A DNA stretch of 64,000 nt, taken from Streptomyces sp. NRRL F-2664 (GTDB taxonomy: Bacteria; Actinomycetota; Actinomycetes; Streptomycetales; Streptomycetaceae). Of this stretch, positions 41,165-49,900 are shown in pieces. The notes under the pieces were generated by a model, which searched no databases, was not told the origin of the DNA, and saw only the letters and a list, made by a program, of their open reading frames with translations. Both the position numbers and the translations under genes were made by a program. Each line of letters begins with the position of its first letter. Position 1 is the first letter of the stretch. The stretch is from the NCBI RefSeq assembly GCF_000719345.1, contig NZ_JOFX01000008.1, positions 62,001-126,000 of the forward strand, in the 5' to 3' direction.

Positions 41165-42502
41165 CTACGACCGCGCTCCGGCTCCCGCGTCCGGGCCCTC
41201 CGCCAGCTCGGTGCGGGTCGGTTGTGCGGTGCCCGTGGGCGGTTCGTGGCGCGTCCGTGCGGCCCGCAGAGCCAGGGCGGATGCGGCGAGCAGGCCCACC
41301 AGCACGATGCCCGCGCCCGACAGGCGCAGCGCCCCCGCGGCCCCGAGGCCGGCCACCAGCGGCCCGCCGATCGCGGTGCCCAGGGGCACCGACAGCACCC
41401 GGACGGCGGAAGCGGCCGCCAGGGCCTGGGGCAGCAGCGCGCTGGGCGTCGAGCGCTGGAAGAGGGTGGTCGACAGCGAGGAGTACGGCGGCCAGAGCAG
41501 CCCGGCCAGCCCGAAACAGACCACGGACACGGCCGTCGGCGCGCCCATCCCCAGGGGGAGCATCAGCGCACCGAAGCCGATGACGATGCCGATCGTCGTG
41601 GGCCCCAGCCGCCACCGGCTGACGAATCCCGTGAGCACCGACCCGAGGACCGCGCCGATACCGAAGGCCGTGTAGAACGCCGCCAGGACACCGGCCGAGG
41701 CGCCCAGGTCGTCCGACACGTGCAGCGGGAGCGCCACGTACACAGGGCCGAAGAGGAAGAAGAACGCGAAGCTCAGGCCAAGCAGGCCGGACAGCGCGGG
41801 CATCCGCCGGAGCATCGCGAACCCGGCGGTCCGCGAAGCCCCGTCGGCCTCGGGGTCCGGGACCGCGTCCTGGGGGACGGCGACCAGGAAGGTCACCGCC
41901 AGGGCGAGGAACGTCGCCGCGTCCACGGCCAGTACCGCCGCCGGGCCTCCGAACGCGATCAGCAGCGTGGCCAGTGGCGGCCCCACCACCGTGGCGATCG
42001 ACCCGATGCCCGACAGCACGGCGTTGCCCGCCAGGTGGTCGCGCTCCGGCAGCACCCTGGCCATCACCGTGTACACACCCGCCTGACCCCAGGAATGCAG
42101 TACGGAGGAGAGCGCGAGCAGGGCGACGTACCCCTCGATTCCGAGCGATCCGCAGGCGTGGAGCACCGGGATCGCACCGAGGGCCGCGGCCCGCAGCGCC
42201 GCGTCCCAGCCGACCAGTCGGGTGGGCGGGCGGTGCCGCAGGAACCGGCCGAGCAGCAGCGCGCCCGCCGCCCCCGCGACGGTGTAGGCGGCCGCCGCCG
42301 TCGCCACCCAGACACCGCGGTTCGCGGCCGGCGCGATCTCGATCGCCAGCCAGCTCACCGCCACCACGTCCATCCCGTCACCCAGCGACGAGACCGCGAA
42401 CCCCGGGAGGACCCGCCGCAGCGTCGGGTGTCCGACCACCGGCCAGTACGGTGAAGAACGCAGCACACGCCTCAGGTCCGGGCCCACGGGCCACCTCCGC
42501 AC
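41165..42502 (-). CDS. MFS transporter, probable drug-type exporter
   Basis: This 445-residue membrane protein has about 12 helices. Segments include GFAVSSLGDGMDVVAVSWLA (helix 1), VATAAAAYTVAGAAGALLLG (helix 2) and the loop GRFLRHRPPTRLVGWDAALR that stands in for motif A. The second half includes FYTAFGIGAVLGSVLTGFVS. It resembles the enterobactin-exporter/macrolide-efflux branch (EntS/MefA-like). Substrate unknown. The start is GTG 42502 at the beginning of the hydrophilic N-terminus. A dyad at 42564-42590 lies 62 bp upstream. Confidence 0.82.
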   Translation of the reverse strand: MRRWPVGPDLRRVLRSSPYWPVVGHPTLRRVLPGFAVSSLGDGMDVVAVSWLAIEIAPAANRGVWVATAAAAYTVAGAAGALLLGRFLRHRPPTRLVGWDAALRAAALGAIPVLHACGSLGIEGYVALLALSSVLHSWGQAGVYTVMARVLPERDHLAGNAVLSGIGSIATVVGPPLATLLIAFGGPAAVLAVDAATFLALAVTFLVAVPQDAVPDPEADGASRTAGFAMLRRMPALSGLLGLSFAFFFLFGPVYVALPLHVSDDLGASAGVLAAFYTAFGIGAVLGSVLTGFVSRWRLGPTTIGIVIGFGALMLPLGMGAPTAVSVVCFGLAGLLWPPYSSLSTTLFQRSTPSALLPQALAAASAVRVLSVPLGTAIGGPLVAGLGAAGALRLSGAGIVLVGLLAASALALRAARTRHEPPTGTAQPTRTELAEGPDAGAGARS

Positions 42503-42563
42503 ACATCAAGGGAACCGACGCCGCCACCCTTCCCCGGGAACCGGCCCGCCAGGTGATCTTCAC

Positions 42564-42590
42564 CGTTGGGCATAAACGTCACGCCCAACG
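42564..42590. promoter_or_regulatory. Perfect 8-bp dyad upstream of the MFS gene
   Basis: CGTTGGGC (42564-42571) and GCCCAACG (42583-42590) are exact inverted copies with an 11-bp AT-richer centre (ATAAACGTCAC). It lies in the 354-bp region between the MFS gene and the small hydrophilic gene, which is otherwise featureless, and looks like a regulator site. Confidence 0.5.
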
Positions 42591-42856
42591 CGAACCGAAC
42601 GGCCACGGCGGAGGACACGACCGAGGCGGCGTCCAGCCGCCGTCCTCTGCGCCGGCCGCCTCGCGCCCGAAGCGGACTGCGACCCGAGCCGCGCCCGCCC
42701 GCGCCGGCACGCGGCTCCTCCGGCTGGGACGTGGGGTCAGGACAGGAGCGACCCCGACCCCTGCCGGTTGCGCTCCGTCATCGAAATAGTGCGGAATGTG
42801 ACGATTGGTGGCAGCGTGGGAGATGCAACATCCCCCCACCACTGTTGGAGTGTGTG

Positions 42857-43051
42857 ATGAGCGGTATGCAGGACAAGCGTCAGCAGCCGGGCAAGGGTCG
42901 CGAGGAGCAGGAGCACCTGCAGCGCCGGCGGCCGGGCCAGAACGAGCCGAAGGACAGGCAGAGCCGCCCGGCTCACGAGCGCGACCTCCAGGACCCCACC
43001 CGCGAACGCGAGCGGGAGCTGGACGACGACATGCGTGACGGCGTGCTGTAG
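42857..43051 (+). CDS. Small hydrophilic hypothetical protein
   Basis: This 64-residue protein starts at ATG 42857 with TTGGAG 7 nt upstream. It is almost wholly charged and glutamine-rich (KRQQPGKGREEQEHLQRRRP, then ERERELDDDMRD) and is likely disordered. Similar tiny proteins occur in many Streptomyces and resemble stress or DNA-associated polypeptides in composition, but no family can be named. A clear terminator follows its stop. Confidence 0.55.
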   Translation: MSGMQDKRQQPGKGREEQEHLQRRRPGQNEPKDRQSRPAHERDLQDPTRERERELDDDMRDGVL

Positions 43052-43068
43052 CCGCGCCGTCGCGTAGT

Positions 43069-43101
43069 GGGCCCGCCCGTGGTGCACCCTCGGGCGGGCC
43101 C
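43069..43101. terminator. Bidirectional terminator hairpin
   Basis: GGGCCCGCCCG and CGGGCGGGCCC form a perfect 11-bp stem with an 11-nt loop, 17 bp after the small gene's stop and before the convergent DUF6506 gene's stop. Confidence 0.75.
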
Positions 43102-43177
43102 TGCCATGTCCGCCAGGCGAACGCCCGCCCTCCCCCGGGGGCCGGACCGCCCCCGTCCGTCAGAGGGTGACCCCACC

Positions 43178-43477
43178 TCAGGAAAAGATCGCGTGCACCT
43201 GATCGACCGCCTCGGGCCCGTAGCCGACCACGCCCACGGGGACCGCGCCGTCGATCGCCTCGATGACACGCCCTGCCCACACCGGACCGAAACCCCCGCA
43301 CAGTTCGATCAGCTGCACACCTTCGCCCACGAGACGGCGCGCGACCTCGATGCCCTCCTCGGGCTTCTGCACCCCGACGAACACACTGCGGCACGCGCCC
43401 GTGTCCACGACACTGACATCGCCACCCGCCGCGCTGCCGTCCGCCGTGTAGATGAATCCCCAGTGCGTGAGCGCCAT
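43178..43477 (-). CDS. DUF6506-family protein
   Basis: This 99-residue protein starts at ATG 43477, with CAGGAGG upstream. It has HWGFIYTADG, SVFVGVQKPEEGIEVARRLV and GVQLIELCGGFGPVWAGRVI, ending AVDQVHAIFS. These are the conserved elements of DUF6506, whose members are small alpha/beta proteins of unknown role; the ELCGGFGP cysteine looks like a functional residue. The gene is alone, and its GC content resembles the chromosome. The family name is from recall. Confidence 0.75.
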   Translation of the reverse strand: MALTHWGFIYTADGSAAGGDVSVVDTGACRSVFVGVQKPEEGIEVARRLVGEGVQLIELCGGFGPVWAGRVIEAIDGAVPVGVVGYGPEAVDQVHAIFS

Positions 43478-43975
43478 GCCTGTCGACCTCCTGTGATCGT
43501 CGGAGCCACCAGCCAAGCAGAGTGGGAGCCGGGACGGCCGGGATCGCAGATGATCCGCGAGTGATCTCCGCCGCACTCCGGTGCCGAGGCTGCACGGGGG
43601 GCGGAGGACACCGCCGTCGCTCCCGAACCCACCCTCGCCGCACGGGTGTTGGTCCACTTCGGGCAGCCGGTCGCGGTGGGCCCCGTAGCGGCGGAAACGA
43701 ACCGGGTCGTCGAGCCGGCGGCGGCCTGCAGCCCGGGGACGGGGACGGGGACCTCCCGGCCTCCGGGGCACGCACCGGCCGGGCTGTCGGCGACGGCTTT
43801 CCGGCCCCTCCCCGAGAAAACCTGAGGGCACAGCGCGCCGGAAAGAGTCATGGATGGGCGATTTGAGCCCTAAGAGCCAGTCGCCCGATTGAGCCCAACA
43901 GAGTGCCCACTTGCCCCTATTGACCACCGGACGCCCGCCCCGTGATGTCAGTCACGCGGCACAACCCAACATCAT
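43478..43975. other. Intergenic region upstream of the LysM hydrolase leader
   Basis: About 500 bp separate the DUF6506 start from the riboswitch candidate. A plus-strand frame ending near 43825 (VLVHFGQPVAVGPVAAETNR) has no start codon or ribosome site and is probably not translated. Promoters for both flanking genes must lie here. I see no other structure. Confidence 0.35.
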
Positions 43976-44160
43976 TTCCCACCGGAGGCCGATTCCCTTT
44001 TCCCGGAAAGGGAATCGGCCTTTCCGCCGGGGAACCCCACAAGGTCATTTCCGGGGCAGACGGCGGGATGTCGATCATGGGTGGAATTCGGGGCTTGTTC
44101 GCTCCCGCCGGGCTCACCTACGGTCACCTCACTCCAGGTGGCGAGCGGCCGAATACGGCC
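43976..44160 (+). ncRNA. Candidate c-di-AMP (ydaO/yuaA) riboswitch
   Basis: The untranslated leader of the LysM hydrolase contains elements of the ydaO aptamer: GCCGGGGAACCCCACAAGG (from 44021) and GGGTGGAATTC (44090-44100), and near its 3' end CGGTCACCTCACTCC followed by AGGTGGCGAGCGG, close to the conserved CCGTCAGCTAAC...GGCGAG end. A strong stem (GGCCGATTCCC with GGGAATCGGCC) lies at the 5' side. In Streptomyces, ydaO elements precede cell-wall hydrolases such as rpfA, matching the gene here. The fit is by eye, and some positions deviate. Confidence 0.55.
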
Positions 44161-44202
44161 CTGCCGCCCGGGTCTCCGTCCCCCCACGTGAGGAATTCCG
44201 TC

Positions 44203-44946
44203 ATGCCTGCAAAAGGTAAGCACCGTCGGCCGAAGCAGAACCCGATCACCCGGAAGCTGGCCATCGCCGGCACGGGTGGCGCGGCTCTCACGCTCCCGCT
44301 GATCAGCGCGACCACCGCAGGAGCGGCCGGGACGGGCGCGCCGGCGGCCGCCGTGACCGCTGTCACCGCCCCCACCACCGTCACTGTGGCGGCAGCCCCT
44401 CCCACCACGTACTCGGTCGTCGCCGGCGACACCCTTTCGGAGATCGCGGCGGACCACTCCGTCAGCGGCGGATGGAAGCAGCTCTACGAGGCGAACCGCG
44501 CGGTGGTCGGCAACAACCCGGCGGTGATCCGGCCCGGCATCAAACTGACCATCGGCGCCCAGTCGAAGGCCGCCGCGGCGGTCAAGCCCGCGGCCAAGAC
44601 GGCCGCCAAGCCGGCGTCCTCCTACCCGAACAATCTCGACGGGTGGATCCGCGAATCCCTCGCCGTGATGGCGAAGCACGGTATTCCCGGAACGTACAAC
44701 GGAATTCACCGCAATGTGATGCGGGAGTCCTCGGGCAACCCCAAGGCGATCAACCTCTGGGACATCAACGCCCGGAACGGAATCCCCTCGAAGGGTCTGC
44801 TCCAGGTCATCGACCCGACCTTCAAGGCCTATCACGTGCCCGGCACCTCGCTGGACTCCTACGACCCGGTGGCCAACATCACCGCGGCCTGCAACTACGC
44901 GGCAGCCCGCTACGGCTCCATCGACAACGTCAACGGCGCGTACTAG
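44203..44946 (+). CDS. Secreted LysM lytic transglycosylase (cell-wall hydrolase)
   Basis: This 247-residue protein has a long signal peptide (ITRKLAIAGTGGAALTLPLI, cleavage near AGA), one LysM module (TYSVVAGDTLSEIAADHSVS, then GWKQLYEANRAVVG), an Ala/Lys/Pro linker, and an SLT-like catalytic domain with HRNVMRESSGNPKAINLWDI (catalytic Glu in RESSG), KGLLQVIDPTFKAYHV and CNYAAARYGSIDNVNGAY. It cuts peptidoglycan glycan strands at the envelope during growth or germination. The start is ATG 44203 with GTGAGGA upstream. It would be under the riboswitch in its 5' leader. Its end overlaps the next, convergent gene by 17 bp. Confidence 0.9.
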   Translation: MPAKGKHRRPKQNPITRKLAIAGTGGAALTLPLISATTAGAAGTGAPAAAVTAVTAPTTVTVAAAPPTTYSVVAGDTLSEIAADHSVSGGWKQLYEANRAVVGNNPAVIRPGIKLTIGAQSKAAAAVKPAAKTAAKPASSYPNNLDGWIRESLAVMAKHGIPGTYNGIHRNVMRESSGNPKAINLWDINARNGIPSKGLLQVIDPTFKAYHVPGTSLDSYDPVANITAACNYAAARYGSIDNVNGAY

Positions 44947-45871
44947 AAGGCCGGGGGACGCTCCGGCGGGGCGGACGGCGGCGGGCGGCGCGCAGGAGGA
45001 TCCGCAGGGGCGCGCCGATGCCGTAGCCGACGTCCCGGCGCAGGGCGTCGGCGCCGGCCCGCTCGACGGCGGTCAGCTGGTGCGCCATGAGGTCGACCAT
45101 GGTGGCGACCACGGGGCGCAGGCCGGGCTCGGCGAGGTCCAGGATGCCGTGGGTGGCGTCGAGGGCCGCCCGGGCGCGCCGGGTCTCGTCGGCGAGGAGG
45201 GCCCGTACGGCAGGCGTGTCACGGGCCGCCTCCAAATCCGCGCGTGTCACCCCGTGCTCGTCGAGGCGGGCGCGCGGCAGGCACAGCCGCCCGTCGGCGA
45301 GGTCGCCGTGGAGGTCGGCGAGGAAGTCGACGCGCTGGGCGGCGTCCACGAACCGGCGCAGGCCGGCGGCCTGTTCGGGGTTCGGGCCGCCCTGGTACTG
45401 GAGTCCGGTGAAGACGAGCACACCGGGCCAGGCGTACGCGTCGAGGTACGCCTGGAAGTCCTCCTCGTCGGCGAAGCCGTCGAAGCCGGCCTCCGCGGTG
45501 GCGGCGCCGGAGAGGAAGCGGGACACCCAGTGCTGGGGCAGGCCGCGGGAGTCCACGGCGTGGGCGTAGGCCCGCAGGACGGGGTCGGGGCTGTCCCCGC
45601 TCCTGAGGGCCGCCCCCACTCGCCCGGTCAACGCGGCGAGGCCGTCGGCCCGTTGCTGCGGAGTGCCGGACTCGGCCACGTCGTCGACCAGGTTCATGAA
45701 GGCCAGTCCGGCGGCGAGGGCCGGCACCAGGGGCGGCGCGGCGAGCAGGCGCAGCGCCAGGTACGGCGCCGGTTCGCGGCGCAGGACCCGGCGGGCGGCG
45801 TAGGTGTAGTCGTCCCGCAGCCGGGTGCCGGACACGCCGGCCGCCGTGAGGGTGGTGCGCCAGCTGCGCAT
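44930..45871 (-). CDS. Squalene/phytoene synthase-family protein
   Basis: This 313-residue protein has the all-helical prenyl-synthase layout: RLRDDYTYAARRVLRREPAP, first Asp motif in GLAFMNLVDDVAESGTPQQR (DDxxx), and second in RVDFLADLHGDLADGRLCLP. The second motif normally reads D-x-x-E-D; here it is D-L-H-G-D, a notable change in a magnesium ligand. Members join two farnesyl or geranylgeranyl diphosphates; divergent ones make or modify terpenoids. It lies apart from other terpene genes. Start ATG 45871 with GAGGAG upstream. Confidence 0.75.
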   Translation of the reverse strand: MRSWRTTLTAAGVSGTRLRDDYTYAARRVLRREPAPYLALRLLAAPPLVPALAAGLAFMNLVDDVAESGTPQQRADGLAALTGRVGAALRSGDSPDPVLRAYAHAVDSRGLPQHWVSRFLSGAATAEAGFDGFADEEDFQAYLDAYAWPGVLVFTGLQYQGGPNPEQAAGLRRFVDAAQRVDFLADLHGDLADGRLCLPRARLDEHGVTRADLEAARDTPAVRALLADETRRARAALDATHGILDLAEPGLRPVVATMVDLMAHQLTAVERAGADALRRDVGYGIGAPLRILLRAARRRPPRRSVPRPSSTRR

Positions 45872-45935
45872 GGGGGCAAGCTCCTCGTCGTACGGATGGG
45901 GCGGGCGGGTCCGGCGCCACGCGCGGGACGCCGGA

Positions 45936-47678
45936 TCAGGAGGCGTAGACCTTCTTGAGGCTGCCGTCGACGCCCCACAGGATGTAGCCGCCGCGCCCGT
46001 ACTCGTCGCTGAGGTAGGTGCGGATGGAGGGCGACTGGTCCATCATCCAGGGGTCGATGATGACGTGGCGCGAGGTCGGCTTCTCGACCTTGAGGTCCTT
46101 CTTCGACTGCTCCAGCAGGCCGGGCAGCTTGTCCCAGTCGACCGCGGCCATGTCGATCAGCGGCGCGCCGTCCTTGACGGTGCCGTCCGGGCCCGTGCGG
46201 CTGGCCATGCCGTCCCGGTACTGCCAGGAGTCGACGGTCTCGGCTCCGGCGGCGGTGGGGATCGAGGCGAGGATGTAGCCGTCGTACAGCGTCATGTCGA
46301 CGAAGGTGGTCGTCCCCGTCTGCTTCTTGAACGCCTCCAGGGCGGTGCGGATGTTCCCCGGCGTCATCATGCTGCCGCGGGGGGCGTCCGCCTTCTGCGC
46401 GCTCGCCTTCGGGGAGGCGGCCGCGGAGGCGTCCCGTGCGGACGGGGTGGCATCGGCGGCGACGGTCGGGCGGTTCGCGGGGCCGCCCTTGGCGGTGTCC
46501 TCGCCGTCGCTGCCGTCGGGCAGCAGTTGGACGATGCCGAACACGCCGGCCGCCAGCACCGCGGCGAGGGCGGTGCCGATCAGGGCCGGGCGGCGGCGCG
46601 GGGCGGACCCCACGGGGACGGGCGTGGTGGGGGCGGCGTACGGGGAGGCGCCGGAACCGTACGGCGACGGGGTGTGCGGTACGGACGGAATGCTGGTGGG
46701 CGGAGTACCGGTGGGGGCGTACGGACCGAACTGCCCGTACGGGGCCGGGGCGACCGACGGCGGCGGGCCGACGGGCTGCGCGGCGGCGGACGCCGCACCG
46801 GCACTCGCACCGGCACCGGCGCCCGTGCCGAGTGCGGCGCCGGCGTCCCGGAGCAGTTGCTCCAGCTGCGCGCCGTCGGGCCGTGCGGCCGGGTCCCGCA
46901 CGAGGAGCCGTTCCAGTACGGGCCCCAGCGGGCCGGACCGCACCGGCGCGGGGATCGGCTCGTCGAGCACGGCGACGACCGTGGCCAGGCTGGTGGCCCG
47001 GCGCAGCGGATTGGTCCCCTCGGCGGCCACGTACAGGAGCATGCCGAGCGACCACAGGTCGGAGGCGGCGAGCCCTTCCTCACCCCGGACCCGCTCGGGC
47101 GCGATGTACTCCGGCGAGCCGATCAGCACGCCCGTCGCGGTGAGCCCGGTGGAGTCGTGCAGCGCGGCGATGCCGAAGTCGGTCAGCACGGCCGAGCCGT
47201 CGGGGCGCAGCAGCACGTTGGCCGGTTTCACGTCGCGGTGGAGGATTCCCTCGGCATGGGCTGCGCGCAGCGCGGACAGCACGTCGAGGCCGAGCCGTAC
47301 CGCCTCGGCGGGCGGCATCGGACCGGACTCCAGGCGGTCGTGGAGCGAGCCGCCCCGGACCATCTCCATGACGATCCACGGGTGTCCGTCGGTGCCGTCC
47401 GCCGGTTCGACGATGTGGTGGATGGTCACGACGTGGGGGTGGGCGAGGCGGGCGAGGGCGCGGGCCTCGCGGACGGCGCGTTCGCGCATCTGGTCCGCGA
47501 GGCCGGGCTGTGCGGCGGCGGTCGCCGGGTCCGGCGGACGGACCTCCTTGAGTGCGACCTCTCGGTGCAGGGCGATGTCGCGCGCCCGCCAAACGGTACC
47601 CATGCCGCCGCTGCCCAGGGGCGCTACCAGTTCGAAGCGCCCGTCGATCAGCTGTCTGCCGGCCTCACTCGTGTCCAT
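45936..47678 (-). CDS. Membrane Ser/Thr protein kinase (Hanks type)
   Basis: This 580-residue kinase has an N-terminal catalytic domain: glycine loop LGSGGMGTVWRARD, Lys in REVALKEVR, catalytic HRDVKPANVLL, DFG and APE motifs (DFGIAALHDS, SPEYIAPERV). A Pro/Gly/Tyr-rich linker of about 100 residues follows, then a single membrane helix (ALIGTALAAVLAAGVFGIVQ) and an extracellular domain ending YGRGGYILWGVDGSLKKVYA. The extracellular part contains no PASTA repeats and is not recognised. It probably senses an envelope signal. The start is ATG 47678. Confidence 0.9.
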   Translation of the reverse strand: MDTSEAGRQLIDGRFELVAPLGSGGMGTVWRARDIALHREVALKEVRPPDPATAAAQPGLADQMRERAVREARALARLAHPHVVTIHHIVEPADGTDGHPWIVMEMVRGGSLHDRLESGPMPPAEAVRLGLDVLSALRAAHAEGILHRDVKPANVLLRPDGSAVLTDFGIAALHDSTGLTATGVLIGSPEYIAPERVRGEEGLAASDLWSLGMLLYVAAEGTNPLRRATSLATVVAVLDEPIPAPVRSGPLGPVLERLLVRDPAARPDGAQLEQLLRDAGAALGTGAGAGASAGAASAAAQPVGPPPSVAPAPYGQFGPYAPTGTPPTSIPSVPHTPSPYGSGASPYAAPTTPVPVGSAPRRRPALIGTALAAVLAAGVFGIVQLLPDGSDGEDTAKGGPANRPTVAADATPSARDASAAASPKASAQKADAPRGSMMTPGNIRTALEAFKKQTGTTTFVDMTLYDGYILASIPTAAGAETVDSWQYRDGMASRTGPDGTVKDGAPLIDMAAVDWDKLPGLLEQSKKDLKVEKPTSRHVIIDPWMMDQSPSIRTYLSDEYGRGGYILWGVDGSLKKVYAS

Positions 47679-47705
47679 GGCGGATCATCGTAGGCGCCTG
47701 CGCCG

Positions 47706-48641
47706 TCAACAGCGTCGGCGGTCCACCGTCACCGTGCCCTGGACGGTGCCCACCGTGCGGTCGTAGCATCCGCCGCCGGCCTGGGACCCGTACAGCCGGT
47801 AGCGGGCGGAGGTGGTGGCGACCGCGTGGCGCTGGTCCCGGGGGACGTTCGCGGTGTAGGTGGCGTCGCCCGTGTACCGGTCGTCGAGCCGGGAGGCGTC
47901 GACGGTCCGTCCGCCGCGCAGGATGGCGGTGTCCGCGCGGTCGCCGAGGGAGAGGACCGTGCGCAGGCGGTCGCCGGCGCCGAGGGCGGTCTCGCCGTCC
48001 ATCGTGTAGGTGCGGTCGGTCCGGGTGGTCGTGGGGCCGTGTGTCACGGTCCCGGAGTCGGTCCAGGCCGCGGTGAGCGCGTCGCGGCTCTCGCCCTCGG
48101 TCCAGCGGTGGACGGAGCTGTGGTGCACGGAGCGGGTGACGGTGGTAGTAACGCGGCCGCGGGAGGTGTCCAGGTGTCCGGCGACGGTCAGCCGGTGTTG
48201 GCCCTCGGTGTCCACCCGGTGCTGTCCGCCGGGGCCGGCGGGCGTCCAGCGGGAGTGGCCGGAGGGGGCGCTCTCCTCGTGCCGGGTCAGGGCGCCGGTG
48301 ACGACGCGGCGGGCCTCGTCCTGCCACAGCAGCAGGTTGGTGGGGGTGCTCCAGCCGCTCTGTCCGGCCGGCAGTCCCGCGACGGACACCTCGATGCGGT
48401 GCGGGCGGCCGTCGTTGAGGAGGGCGGCGTAGGGCGTGAGGTCGTAGTGGATCGGCCGGACGTCGAAGGCACGCGGGCCGGGGGTGACGTACCAGAGGAA
48501 GGGGTTGGACCAGCCGCCGGTCCAGACCGTGGGGAAGGGCGCCGCGATGCCGGCGAGCCGCCCGTCGACGGTGACGCGGACCTCGCGGTGGGAGCCGCCG
48601 TCCGCAGTGCAGGAGTACGGGGCTCCGGCGGGGGTGGCCAT
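47706..48641 (-). pseudogene. C-terminal part of peptide-N4-asparagine amidase A (PNGase A)
   Basis: The frame ending at 47706 carries the C-terminal half of PNGase A: SHREVRVTVDGRLAGIAAPF, PTVWTGGWSNPFLWYVTPGP and HYDLTPYAALLNDGRPHRIE. Its N-terminal half is absent: just upstream of EEYWYMATPAGAP the sequence becomes the start of an rraA gene in another frame. An ATG at 48641 could begin translation of 311 residues, but with no signal peptide and no N-terminal domain. PNGase A removes N-glycans from secreted glycoproteins; this copy is very likely inactive. Confidence 0.75.
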
Positions 48642-48654
48642 GTACCAGTACTCC

Positions 48655-48880
48655 TCGCGGTGCGCGGGGAGCCGCCGCCGTCCACGACGAGGACGGCGCC
48701 GCCGCCCGGCGTGCGGACGAGTTGGCGCAGCAGGGCGTTGTCCTCGCGGCAGCGGACGGTGCGCACGGGGCCGGCGAACAGCCGGCGGCCGCCGAAGTGG
48801 CGCAAGCCGGTGGTGCAGATACCGAGAGCCTCCCCGTACCTGCCGTACAGGTCGGCCGTGGGGACGGGAGTGACGCTCAT
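48655..48880 (-). pseudogene. N-terminal fragment of an RraA-family protein fused to the PNGase A remnant
   Basis: From ATG 48880 the first 75 residues match RraA (TADLYGRYGEALGICTTGLR, then GGRRLFAGPVRTVRCREDNA and GGGAVLVVDGGGSPR). The match ends at the point where a full RraA would continue with its active-site half, and the PNGase A sequence begins in a different frame. RraA proteins inhibit RNase E or act as hydroxymethyl-oxoglutarate aldolases; the residues for either are lost. One deletion explains both broken genes. Confidence 0.75.
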
Positions 48881-49000
48881 CTCGGTACCGGTCGCCCGCT
48901 GCTCGTTCTCGTACGGGGCGTGGCGCGGCCGGCGTAGTGCGCCCCGGTCCCCCGGGCGGGGGCGGCGAACATCGGCCGGAACCCGACGGCCCGGGCCCGG

Positions 49001-49900
49001 TCAGGCGGGCAGCCGGCCCCCGGGCACGGCCAGTTCGGCCGCGGCGGCCGGGATCCGGGACGTCGGGGTGGGCGCCGCGCCGGCCGGCGCCCGCGTCAGC
49101 AGGACCACCCCGCGCGCCGCGACGAGCGCTCCGGCGGCAGCCAGCACCAGGCCCGCCGGCCCGCCCTGGAGGCGTTCGCCGAGCAGGACCGCGCCGATGG
49201 CCGCGGCGGCCAGCGGGTTGGCCAGGTTCACCACGGCGAGCGGGGCGCCGAGACCGCCGCCCCGGTAGGCCCGCTGGGACAGCAGCATCCCGCCGACCGC
49301 GAAGACCACGACGAGCAGGGCCACGGCGACGACCCGGAAGCTGAGCAGCGGGCCTCCGCGGCCGCCCGCGACGGCCACGGTCTGGGTCAGCGCGGAGGCA
49401 ACCGCGGACGCCAGCCCGGAGGCGGTGGCGTGCCGCAACCCCGCACCGGGGTCCCTGGCCGCGGTCAGCAGCAGGATCAGGGCGATGGTCGCCCCGGAGA
49501 CGACGAGGGCCTCGGCCAGGGTGAGGGTGTCGTCCGGGGCCGGCCCGGAGGCCGGGAGCAGCAGCAGGCCGAGGCCGGCGACGGTGGCGAGGGTGCCGCG
49601 CCACTCCCCGGCCGCCACGCGGCGGCCGGCCCGGCGCGCGCCCAACGGGACGGCGGCGACCAGGGTGAGCGCTCCGAGCGGCTGGACCAGGGTGAGGGGG
49701 CCGTACCGCAGGGCCGCCGCGTGCAGCAGGGCGGCCCCTGCGTTCAGCCCGGCCGACCACCACCACACGCCCGAGCCCAGCAGGGCGCCGGCGGTACGCG
49801 CGACGCCGGCGCGCGCGAGCCGCTCCTGGGCGACGGCGCCGGCGGCGTAGGCCACGGCCGAGGCGAGGCAGAGACCGACGGCGAGGAGTGTGTCGTTCAC
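49001..49900 (-). CDS. DMT-superfamily membrane transporter (EamA-like)
   Basis: This 299-residue protein has about ten helices: DTLLAVGLCLASAVAYAAGA, YGPLTLVQPLGALTLVAAVP, TLATVAGLGLLLLPA, FRVVAVALLVVVFAVGG and AVVNLANPLAAAAIGAVLLG are clear. The twofold repeat with P-L-G/N-P turn motifs is that of DMT transporters. Its GTG start overlaps the stop of the PAP2 gene (GTGA), so they form an operon, probably repressed by the divergent TetR regulator. Substrate unknown. Confidence 0.82.
   Translation of the reverse strand: MNDTLLAVGLCLASAVAYAAGAVAQERLARAGVARTAGALLGSGVWWWSAGLNAGAALLHAAALRYGPLTLVQPLGALTLVAAVPLGARRAGRRVAAGEWRGTLATVAGLGLLLLPASGPAPDDTLTLAEALVVSGATIALILLLTAARDPGAGLRHATASGLASAVASALTQTVAVAGGRGGPLLSFRVVAVALLVVVFAVGGMLLSQRAYRGGGLGAPLAVVNLANPLAAAAIGAVLLGERLQGGPAGLVLAAAGALVAARGVVLLTRAPAGAAPTPTSRIPAAAAELAVPGGRLPA

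Noticed and set aside
43560..43825. Possible small gene with VLVHFGQPVAVGPV
   Set aside because: An in-frame stop lies just upstream and no start codon with a ribosome site is present.
43942..44202. Upstream extension of the LysM hydrolase frame
   Set aside because: It overlaps the structured leader and would put about 87 residues before a normal signal peptide.
48881..49000. Possible continuation of the rraA fragment upstream
   Set aside because: RraA homology begins exactly at the ATG; the upstream DNA shows no protein-like frame.
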